A DNA stretch of 7,042 nucleotides, from positions 1 through 7,042 of the forward strand of contig JAFVFA010000132.1 in NCBI GenBank assembly GCA_017475725.1, in the 5' to 3' direction. Made by a program: the position numbers and the translations under genes. Source of the stretch: Spirochaetales bacterium. GTDB taxonomy: Bacteria; Spirochaetota; Spirochaetia; Sphaerochaetales; Sphaerochaetaceae. The notes beneath the pieces are model-generated. The model had not been told where the DNA came from, ran no database searches, and worked only from the letters and a program-made list of their open reading frames with translations. Positions 1-5,107 of the stretch are shown here, piece by piece; within the stretch, counting starts at the first letter, position 1, and every line of letters starts with the position of its first letter.

Positions 1-507
1 ATTCTTCGGAGCTGTGATTGCAGCGCCGTCCTCAACCTCCATTGCCGTTGCTTCAGGAGCCCCAGCATAATTCAGATTGAGTGTGAGGGTCTTGGGTACA
101 ACCCACTTGGCATAGACGGTTGTGGACTCTGTGATTCCAGCCTCGAAATCGAAGGCCTCTGTCAGCTCTGCATCCTTGAACCAGCCAACAAACTTGTATC
201 CCTCCCTTGTCGGGTCAGCAGGCTTGGTGATCGGCAGTCCGGCTCCTGTTGAGATGGCTTCGACTGCGGAACCCTCATTGCTGTTGAATGTCAGGGTTAC
301 AGGAGTGACCCACTTTGCGTAGATTGTGGTGTCCTTGGTTATGGCCACACCGAAATCGAACTCTGCCGAGAACTCAGCATCCTTGAACCAACCGGCGAAA
401 GAGTACCCTTCCTTTGCAGGATCTGCTGGAGCAGTGACCTTCTTTCCGAACTCGACGACTACATCATCAATCGCATCACCGACACCCATGTTGAACTTGA
501 CGGTCTT
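1..507 (-). repeat. Second InlB-type repeat array (three units seen, last one cut)
   Basis: Units start near residues 648, 717 and 786. The second (FNSNEGSAVEA, then FVGWFKDAELTEAFDF) most resembles the unit at 337 in the first array. The third (LTLNLNYAGAPEAT) most resembles the unit at 406. Pairing is therefore in register with the first array at a constant offset of 380 residues, which indicates block duplication and not only unit-by-unit expansion. The last unit is cut by the window edge. Confidence 0.85.
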
Positions 508-2448
508 CGATGTCCACTCATAGTCCTCGATATCAGCCTCGAATGTCGGAGCACACTGTTTCAATGAGTGGTCGATGCTGGCTGCGGTGAGTTCATATTC
601 CTTGCCATTGATTGTGACGGCCCTGAACTCCATGATTGCACCAGGCACCATCTTGCTGTTCAGGAAGTAGATGAAGAATCCTGCACCATCATCACCATAT
701 GCAATGTTTGCAGCCTGGGTTGCACTTGACGGTTCCGGGAACTCATATGTCACGGTTGTCCAGCCATCTTCGTCTGTCTCCATTGAGCTGAAGAACTGAG
801 GATAGGCCGTTCCTGCTGCCTTCTCATGGAACCACTTGGAGTATGTGCTCGGATCGTTCTTTCTGATACTGAACTTCGTGAACGGTTCCGTTGTCCTGTA
901 GGTAAGGGAGACGACATCACCGGCCTTGACGCCAGCATCCTGGAATCCGATGACGAACTTATCATGATCGTAACCTGATGTGTACTTTGTGGATGTGACT
1001 CTGTACATCGTGCCTGTGGTCCACTTTGCATAGAGTGTGAACGGAGCCGTTACAACTGTTGAGAAGTCATAAGGTGTTGTGCAGGCTGCATCTGTGTACC
1101 AGCCCTCGAAGATGTATCCGGCTCTGCCCTCGACCTCAAGGTTCTCATCATCCTCAGCAAGTGCAACGTCCAAGGCAGCCTTGAAGGTTGTGGCTGCAGG
1201 TGCACCTGTGTAGTTCAGGTTAATTGTGACATCCGTTGAGTTGATCCAGCCTGCGTAGACTGTGATGTCTGCAGTGACAGGAGCCGAGAAGTTGTATGCC
1301 TCAGTCAGCTCGGCATCAGCGTACCAGCCGATGAACATCTTGGTTCCATTGGTCGGCGCTTCAGGAATGGTTGCAGCATAGCCGTCCGCGACTATCTGTG
1401 CATCGACAGCGGAACCGCCGTTGGAATTGAATGTGACAGTCCTTGGTGTGCCGTACTTGGCATAGAATGTAGTGTCAGCCAGGATCTGGTCTGTGTAGAC
1501 CCATTCCTTTGTGAGCTCGGCATCCGTGCACCATGCTGCGAATGCAACGCCTTCCTTGGTCGGATTGGCCGGAGCAACGAACATGTCGCCGTTCGGGATG
1601 GTCTCAGGGATCTCTGCGTCCACCGGGAACTCACCGCCGTTCAGTTCGAATGTGATTGCTCTTGGAACACCGACATACGCATAGTAGAAGATCTTCTCTT
1701 CAGTGATAGGCAGAGTCTGGTCAAACGGGATTGTGCGTGCTGCATCAGTGAAGATGGACAATGTGTAGCCTTCCTTGGCGACAGGGGCACCGGTGACGAA
1801 TCCGCCGTCAACGACCTTCTCTGCCAGAGGAGTCTTGTCGACCTCACCGGGTGTGCCAGTTGCAAAAAGGACCGACCAGTTCTTGACGCTCCAGTCATGC
1901 TCAACAGGCTCCTCGTTGAGCTGTGCAGCGCTTTTGATGTTATCCTGATCAATCTCAAGAGCTTCACCGTTGAGGGTGATGTCCTTGATCTCGAAGAGGT
2001 CTGTTGTGACGAAATTGCCTCTGAAGTAGACGCCGAACCTCTCGTTGGAATCGACGGTTGCACCGTTGATGTCCTTTGCGAATGTGTAGGTCAGAGTCCA
2101 CCAGCCGTCATCACCGAGAACGGGATCCGTGAAACTTCCCTTGTTCGTCTCATAGACCCACTTCAGCGATCCGTCTCTGATATCCCACTGGTAGACGTCT
2201 CTTTCAGATCTGTACTTGAGGGAGATGACGTCACCTTCGTTGACCTCCTCCTCCCACTCGATCTTGATCTTGTCTCTGTTCCAGTAGTCCTTGTCGACAC
2301 CCTCAGTGACCTCTATCTGATAGACGTCCCCTGTAGACTGTGGCTTAGGTGTAGGTTTCGCCTGCTCCTTGGGCTCGTTCTTATAGCTTGCAAAGGCAAA
2401 GACCATAAGAACAGCGAAAAGAACTATGAAGATGTTCCTTGCTTTCAT
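1..2448 (-). CDS. Large secreted modular protein, two CBM-like modules plus InlB-type repeats (3' end outside window)
   Basis: The reading frame is open for 816 codons from ATG at 2446-2448 to the window edge, so the C-terminus is missing. The start is set by AAGGAG (2455-2460) six bases upstream and by a signal peptide: Lys2/Arg4, a hydrophobic core (residues 6-20) and AFA at 18-20. A Pro/Lys/Gln linker follows (about 25-40). Module A (about 41-192) and module B (about 481-647) are related beta-sandwich-like domains that share GDV.SL.YR, DGW.T.TY.F and ITLNG/VTING landmarks; I read them as carbohydrate-binding modules, which is inference. Between and after them lie about seven repeats of 65-75 residues of the InlB/Listeria-Bacteroides type, with the pattern TF..NGG ... 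GW..DAELT ... YAKW. No catalytic domain is visible. Role: probably adhesion to, or holding of, a glycan at the cell surface. It is the second gene of an operon with the lipoprotein at 2526-3359. Where a lipobox Cys would be expected there is Tyr22 (see findings). Confidence 0.9.
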   Translation of the reverse strand, partial: MKARNIFIVLFAVLMVFAFASYKNEPKEQAKPTPKPQSTGDVYQIEVTEGVDKDYWNRDKIKIEWEEEVNEGDVISLKYRSERDVYQWDIRDGSLKWVYETNKGSFTDPVLGDDGWWTLTYTFAKDINGATVDSNERFGVYFRGNFVTTDLFEIKDITLNGEALEIDQDNIKSAAQLNEEPVEHDWSVKNWSVLFATGTPGEVDKTPLAEKVVDGGFVTGAPVAKEGYTLSIFTDAARTIPFDQTLPITEEKIFYYAYVGVPRAITFELNGGEFPVDAEIPETIPNGDMFVAPANPTKEGVAFAAWCTDAELTKEWVYTDQILADTTFYAKYGTPRTVTFNSNGGSAVDAQIVADGYAATIPEAPTNGTKMFIGWYADAELTEAYNFSAPVTADITVYAGWINSTDVTINLNYTGAPAATTFKAALDVALAEDDENLEVEGRAGYIFEGWYTDAACTTPYDFSTVVTAPFTLYAKWTTGTMYRVTSTKYTSGYDHDKFVIGFQDAGVKAGDVVSLTYRTTEPFTKFSIRKNDPSTYSKWFHEKAAGTAYPQFFSSMETDEDGWTTVTYEFPEPSSATQAANIAYGDDGAGFFIYFLNSKMVPGAIMEFRAVTINGKEYELTAASIDHSLKQCAPTFEADIEDYEWTSKTVKFNMGVGDAIDDVVVEFGKKVTAPADPAKEGYSFAGWFKDAEFSAEFDFGVAITKDTTIYAKWVTPVTLTFNSNEGSAVEAISTGAGLPITKPADPTREGYKFVGWFKDAELTEAFDFEAGITESTTVYAKWVVPKTLTLNLNYAGAPEATAMEVEDGAAITAPKN
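508..1008 (-). repeat. Module B, the second copy of the CBM-like domain
   Basis: Residues about 481-647. Landmarks corresponding to module A are AGDVVSLTYR (509-518), FSIRKND (526-532), DEDGWTTVTYEF (559-570), FFIYF (591-595), VTINGKEYEL (611-620) and a closing W.SKTVKF (645-652). It is longer than module A by roughly 20 residues, with extra sequence around 533-556 and 580-590. Confidence 0.7.
1009..1872 (-). repeat. First InlB-type repeat array (four units)
   Basis: Residues 193-480 hold four units beginning near residues 193, 264, 337 and 406. The first is degenerate (TDAARTIPFD, YYAYVG). The next two are typical, with ITFELNGG / VTFNSNGGS at the start, AAWCTDAELT or IGWYADAELT in the middle and FYAKYG or VYAGW at the end. 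The fourth starts TINLNYTGAPAAT and has an insertion before GYIFEGWYTDAACT. Repeats of this family form small ubiquitin-like beta folds in bacterial surface proteins. Confidence 0.85.
1873..2328 (-). repeat. Module A of an internally duplicated CBM-like domain
   Basis: Residues about 41-192 of the first protein. Landmarks are V.Q.EVTEG near the start, EGDVISLKYR (71-80), DDGWWTLTYTF (113-123), GVYFRG (139-144), ITLNGEALEI (157-166) and a closing W..KNWSVLF (186-195). The same series occurs in the same order in module B. The aromatic-rich, strand-like pattern fits a beta-sandwich carbohydrate-binding module, but no exact family can be assigned by eye. Confidence 0.7.
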
Positions 2449-2476
2449 ATTTTTCTCCTTCTATTTTGTATATGCC

Positions 2477-2505
2477 TTTGGCCACCAGGGATTCTGATGG
2501 CCAAA
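2477..2505 (-). other. Intercistronic stem-loop between the two operon genes
   Basis: On the minus-strand transcript TTTGGCCATCAG, a 5-nt loop and CTGGTGGCCAAA form a 12-bp stem with a single G-U wobble. It sits 20 bases after the stop of the upstream lipoprotein gene and 28 bases before the ATG of the downstream gene, clear of that gene's AAGGAG. No T-run follows on either strand, so it is not a normal intrinsic terminator. It more likely stabilises the upstream message or marks a processing point that gives the two genes unequal expression. Confidence 0.7.
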
Positions 2506-2525
2506 CCTGTTCACTTGATTGAAAA

Positions 2526-3359
2526 TCAGATTTCCTCTTCCTCTTCAGTCTCCTCCTCAACAGGTGCCTCGTAGGTTCTTCCCTGTCTCTTGATCTCCTT
2601 GTTGAGGTCCTTGATCACGACGTTGTCAAGCAGATACTTGTATCCGTCCTGGTTCGGGTAAGTCCCGACATAGAACACCGCAGCGAGCAGATACATTGTC
2701 GTATCCCCTGTCCAATGGCACTGGTCATCCTCACTGAGCATAACGGCCTCTATCTGCTCGGCATCAAGGATTGCGGAGACCTTGTGCCAGTCGCCGTCAG
2801 CGATGCTTTCCCCGATGCAGTTCGTCTCGATTCCGAAGATCTCCTCGGCCTCGTCATCTGACAGCCAGCTGCCATCATACTGACCGGGGATGTCATAGGT
2901 CTGGCCTGTTGTGGTGTAGCCGCCGCCTGTGACAATGTTGAATGCAATGTATGCAGTCAGATCATCGGTTCTTGTGTCCGCTCCACCGACATTCTTGAAC
3001 CAACCTTCCACGTAGTAGCTCTTGCCACGGCCATAGTATTTGGTGATGTCAACCATGACCTCGCCATAGTTCTCAGTCTGCGTAACAAGCAAAGCGGAAG
3101 ATCCTTCTATGCCTTCGTCTGCCACAATCTCGATGGTGGAACCGTCGTCCACGATATCTGAATCCTCTCCACTGTCGAAGTTGCCGTTGTAGACCAGGTT
3201 GTTGCTGACTTCACCGGCCACGTTTTCGACCTTCTCTTTGGCTGCAGGTGCCGGACCTGGCTTGGCTCCGCCACCGGCTTCCTGGTTACAGGATACAAAA
3301 ATGAGTGCTGACACAAGCAGCATGCAGATGATTGATAAGATTGTTAGTTTCCTTGCCAT
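2526..3359 (-). CDS. Surface lipoprotein with a CBM4/9-like carbohydrate-binding domain
   Basis: A complete 277-aa protein. ATG (3357-3359) is preceded by a perfect AGGAGG (3365-3370) five bases away. The signal peptide has Arg3/Lys4, a hydrophobic core at about 5-22 and a lipobox ending FVSC with acylated Cys24; Phe at -3 is tolerated in spirochaetal lipoproteins. A Gly/Ala/Pro/Lys linker (25-50) leads to a domain starting NNLVYNGNFDSG (53-64), the typical opening of CBM4/9-type modules. It continues with SYYVEGWFKN (114-123), DGDWHKVSA (188-196) and a closing YLLDNVVIKD (242-251), the usual last strand of this fold. The tail is very acidic (265-277). No catalytic residues are seen, so binding of a polysaccharide or oligosaccharide at the cell surface is the likely role; the ligand is unknown. 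It is the first gene of the operon, with its own near-consensus promoter and operator. Confidence 0.92.
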   Translation of the reverse strand: MARKLTILSIICMLLVSALIFVSCNQEAGGGAKPGPAPAAKEKVENVAGEVSNNLVYNGNFDSGEDSDIVDDGSTIEIVADEGIEGSSALLVTQTENYGEVMVDITKYYGRGKSYYVEGWFKNVGGADTRTDDLTAYIAFNIVTGGGYTTTGQTYDIPGQYDGSWLSDDEAEEIFGIETNCIGESIADGDWHKVSAILDAEQIEAVMLSEDDQCHWTGDTTMYLLAAVFYVGTYPNQDGYKYLLDNVVIKDLNKEIKRQGRTYEAPVEEETEEEEEI

Positions 3360-3372
3360 TACAGCCTCCTAG

Positions 3373-3386
3373 TTTTAACGTTAAAA
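3373..3386. promoter_or_regulatory. Operator O1, perfect 14-bp palindrome over the transcription start
   Basis: TTTTAACGTTAAAA is its own reverse complement. It begins at the last base of the -10 box of the minus-strand promoter and is centred on the expected start site. A bound repressor here would block initiation. A CG-centred dyad of this size resembles LacI-family operators; that assignment is inference, as no regulator gene lies in the window. Confidence 0.7.
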
Positions 3387-3415
3387 TTATATGAATAGAT
3401 TTTTCCACCTGTCAA
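3386..3415 (-). promoter_or_regulatory. Near-consensus sigma70-type promoter for the binding-protein operon
   Basis: On the minus strand, TTGACA (3410-3415) and TATAAT (3386-3391) both match the consensus perfectly and are separated by 18 bases. Transcription would start at about 3379, some 20 bases upstream of the ATG at 3357-3359. Such a strong promoter fits a gene that is tightly repressed until needed. Confidence 0.88.
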
Positions 3416-3538
3416 CTTTTTTTTGAACTGACCGGTTAAGCGTGCCAGCTATATACATGCAGTATTTTTTTTAGTAGAAGAAATTGTACTTATGTCTACA
3501 GGAGATGGCCCATCCACTTTTTGCATCAATTCGGTTAT

Positions 3539-3561
3539 TGACACAACCATCCATTGTGTCA
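3539..3561. promoter_or_regulatory. 23-bp dyad TGACACAA-N7-TTGTGTCA
   Basis: The two 8-base arms are perfect inverted repeats around a 7-base centre. No gene end is close and no T-run follows directly, so a protein-binding site for a dimeric regulator is more likely than a terminator. It lies mid-way in the divergent region and is unrelated in sequence to the CG-centred operators. The left arm overlaps a perfect TTGACA (3538-3543), but no fitting -10 box lies 16-18 bases downstream. Confidence 0.45.
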
Positions 3562-3574
3562 GTTAAAAAACAAT

Positions 3575-3593
3575 GATAATTTTCACGAGAAAA
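3575..3593 (+). promoter_or_regulatory. Third operator-like site O3 with attached -10-like hexamer
   Basis: GATAAT (3575-3580) runs directly into TTTTCACGAGAAAA (3580-3593), sharing one T. The arrangement is the same as at O1 and O2, and 15 of 19 positions match the O1 -10/operator block. The arms TTTTC and GAAAA are inverted repeats around ACGA. No good -35 box lies at normal spacing (TTGTGT at 3554-3559 leaves only 15 bases). It may be an auxiliary operator or the remnant of a duplicated promoter. Confidence 0.45.
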
Positions 3594-3728
3594 CTATTTT
3601 TTCCCGTTTTGTCCAAATATTAGTCGCTTTTTTTACAGAAAACTGAATTTTGGAATAAAAGTTTTTTGCATCCTGAAAAGACAATACCTGCCGAATTGTC
3701 ATTATTTTCATATTGAAAAAGACGATAG

Positions 3729-3757
3729 TTAAAAACATGATAATAAAAGCTTTTAAT
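3729..3757 (+). promoter_or_regulatory. Probable promoter for the deacetylase gene
   Basis: TTTAAT (3752-3757) is placed relative to O2 exactly as the TATAAT of the opposite promoter is to O1. TTAAAA (3729-3734) lies 17 bases upstream as a weak -35 box. The expected start near 3764 gives a leader of about 35 bases. An alternative is TTGAAA (3713-3718) with GATAAT (3739-3744), but its 20-base spacer is too long. Confidence 0.5.
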
Positions 3758-3770
3758 TTTCACGTTAAAG
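3757..3770. promoter_or_regulatory. Operator O2 in front of the deacetylase gene
   Basis: TTTTCACGTTAAAG matches the perfect palindrome O1 at 12 of 14 positions and keeps the central ACGTTAAA. It lies over the expected start site of the plus-strand promoter. Including the preceding -10 hexamer, 16 of 19 bases agree with the minus-strand promoter block. This shared block is the main evidence that one repressor controls both transcription units. Confidence 0.65.
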
Positions 3771-3798
3771 TGTTACCTTGAATACATAGGAGCCCAAC

Positions 3799-4953
3799 AT
3801 GAAAAGAGAGCCTTCGCAGAACCCACCGTTCGGACTTGAACCTAAACAGGTACGTCAGCTTGTCTCATTCACCTTTGATGACAACACCTACTCCGGAATT
3901 CCCGGATCAGGCGCAGAGGGCGGCATGAAATACGTGCTTGACCTCTTCGGCAGGTATCGCAACCATGATGGCAGCCCCATTCTCGGTACCTTCTTCCTGA
4001 AAGCGGACAACATTGACGGCAACGAGCTTGAGGATGACTCGTTCGTCAAACGTATCTGGCACAGGGCGAAGGAAGAGGGGCACGAACTTGCAATGCACAC
4101 CTATTCGCACCCTCATGGACTGGACATAGACTGGGATGCGGAACCAGCCACCAGAACACCGATCATGAGCACCGACGACTGGCTTGCTGAACATGAGAAA
4201 TGCTATGCGACACTTGAGAAGCCCTATGATCCGGAGATGAAAGGGTCTGGAATAGGCTTGAAAAGGTCCGAAATAGTCGGTTTTAGGACACCGTTCCTTG
4301 AGTACAATGACAATGTGTTCACATCCCTTGAACGGCTTGGACTGCTCTACGAGGCAGCTATAGAGGAAGGCTGGCAGGACAGCTGCGACGGCAGTAACGA
4401 GCTCTGGCCATACACCCTTGATGAAGGAAGCCCGGGAGAGACCTTTGTCGCCGAGAACATGTACTCCAGCGCTCCGCTGATCGGAAAGCACCCCGGGCTG
4501 TGGGCACTGCCTATGTACGTGTACATCGCCCCTCCGGATGACAGATGCAGAGAATACGGCACAGAACCCGGTCTGAGGGATCGCCTTGCAGCTGAGAACA
4601 AATACTTCGACATACAGTCCGGCAAGGTCACAGGAATGGACTGGAACGTCTGGTTCGAGTACTTCATGTCAGAGAACGACGCATTTGCAACCTTTGCCTA
4701 CACCTACGATCTCCATTACAACGGAAACCGCTGTCCGTTCTTTGTAGGTCTGCACTCCGACATATACTCTGACAAGTACGAGATGTATGACCTTGAAGGA
4801 GCAGAGGCAAGCAGGCTCAAGGCCTCAGCGGAGCAGCGTAGGAACATGCTCAGAAGGCTCCTTGAGCACATTCTGTCAAGGTCAGACTCCACAGTCCTTA
4901 CTGCAAAGGAAGTAGTCCGTTACCTATCAGACTCTGAATTGCTGAAAAAATGA
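3799..4953 (+). CDS. NodB-type (CE4-like) polysaccharide deacetylase
   Basis: A complete 384-aa protein; AGGAG (3788-3792) six bases ahead of ATG fixes the start. The family removes acetyl groups from glycans such as chitin, peptidoglycan or xylan with a metal held by Asp and two His. Visible motifs are SFTFDD (23-28, with Asp27 the expected base and Asp28 a metal ligand), HTYSH (100-104, metal ligands His100 and His104), FRTP (162-165, the usual R.P motif) and GLHSD (317-321, His319 the expected catalytic His). The canonical aromatic/Asp motif after FRTP is not clear: the matching strand reads LLYEAAIEE (182-190). There is an insertion of about 100 residues between the third and last motifs, with YVYIAPPDD (240-248) and GMDWNVWFEYF (279-289), making it longer than a minimal NodB domain. 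No signal peptide is present, unlike its neighbours. It is monocistronic, shares operator sequence with the divergent binding-protein operon, and ends at a strong terminator. Substrate unknown. Confidence 0.9.
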   Translation: MKREPSQNPPFGLEPKQVRQLVSFTFDDNTYSGIPGSGAEGGMKYVLDLFGRYRNHDGSPILGTFFLKADNIDGNELEDDSFVKRIWHRAKEEGHELAMHTYSHPHGLDIDWDAEPATRTPIMSTDDWLAEHEKCYATLEKPYDPEMKGSGIGLKRSEIVGFRTPFLEYNDNVFTSLERLGLLYEAAIEEGWQDSCDGSNELWPYTLDEGSPGETFVAENMYSSAPLIGKHPGLWALPMYVYIAPPDDRCREYGTEPGLRDRLAAENKYFDIQSGKVTGMDWNVWFEYFMSENDAFATFAYTYDLHYNGNRCPFFVGLHSDIYSDKYEMYDLEGAEASRLKASAEQRRNMLRRLLEHILSRSDSTVLTAKEVVRYLSDSELLKK

Positions 4954-4984
4954 AGTAATCGACAACACATAGGACCTCCAACCT

Positions 4985-5026
4985 GATGTCCCGTCTGCTC
5001 AGACCAGACGGGACATCTCTTTCATT
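4985..5026 (+). terminator. Intrinsic terminator of the deacetylase gene
   Basis: GATGTCCCGTCTG (4985-4997) and CAGACGGGACATC (5005-5017) form a perfect 13-bp GC-rich stem with a 7-base loop, 31 bases after the TGA. A moderately T-rich tail (TCTTTCATT) follows on the plus strand. On the minus strand no T-run follows, so it mainly serves the plus-strand gene, though it may also slow transcripts arriving from the right. Confidence 0.8.
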
Positions 5027-5033
5027 GGGAAGA

Positions 5034-5065
5034 ATAGACCCGGCCCAATGTCGGACCGGGTCTAT
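5034..5065. terminator. Middle hairpin of the convergent gap
   Basis: ATAGACCCGG (5034-5043) and CCGGGTCTAT (5056-5065) form a perfect 10-bp stem around a 12-base loop. On the minus strand it is followed by TCTTCCC, only weakly U-rich. It is probably a second-line or processed terminator for transcripts of the phosphoesterase gene. Confidence 0.55.
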
Positions 5066-5084
5066 CTAGGGATGGAAGTTATGA

Positions 5085-5107
5085 AAAGACCGGACTACCG
5101 GGTCTTT
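5085..5107 (-). terminator. Terminator hairpin overlapping the stop codon of the phosphoesterase gene
   Basis: On the minus strand AAAGACC-C-GG, loop TAGT and CC-GGTCTTT form a 9-bp stem with one bulged C, followed by TTCATAACTT. The loop is made by the TAG stop codon plus one base, so the last codons of the gene form the 5' arm. A translating ribosome at the stop would prevent folding until release. The U-tail is short. Confidence 0.6.

Larger units (their letters stand above)
3360..3798. other. AT-rich divergent intergenic control region
   Basis: These 439 bases between the divergent genes hold no convincing gene. They are much richer in A/T than the flanking coding DNA, with T8 runs at 3417-3424 and 3465-3472. 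What can be supported is a strong minus promoter with operator O1 at the left, a weaker plus promoter with O2 at the right, a third operator-like site at 3575-3593, a long dyad at 3539-3561 and a weaker one (GACAAT 3680-3685 with ATTGTC 3695-3700). The stretch is longer than two simple promoters need, which suggests binding of additional proteins or looping between operators. Confidence 0.7.

Noticed and set aside
1..1872. Regular repeat spacing as a CRISPR array or DNA-level satellite
   Set aside because: The repeats are conserved as protein, about 70 codons apart, with divergent bases and an intact frame. They are protein domains, not direct DNA repeats with spacers.
1897..2574. Plus-strand reading frame of 225 codons
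   Set aside because: It runs opposite the first gene and crosses into the second, has no ribosome site, and its translation is low-complexity. The minus frames have signal peptides, ribosome sites and recognisable domains.
3431..3436. ACCGGT palindrome as an operator
   Set aside because: Six-base palindromes are common by chance and the flanks do not extend the symmetry.
3465..3472. T8 run as an intrinsic terminator
   Set aside because: The only pairing before it is a 4-bp ATAC/GTAT stem, too weak, and no plus-strand gene ends nearby.
3492..3566. Short plus-strand frame of 24 codons in the divergent gap
   Set aside because: Only a weak purine stretch precedes the ATG, there is no hydrophobic or repeated pattern, and it ends in the dyad region. 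It could be chance in an AT-rich gap.
3907..4491. Minus-strand reading frame of 194 codons opposite the deacetylase
   Set aside because: The plus frame carries four NodB motifs and a clear ribosome site; the minus frame shows no domain and no start signal.
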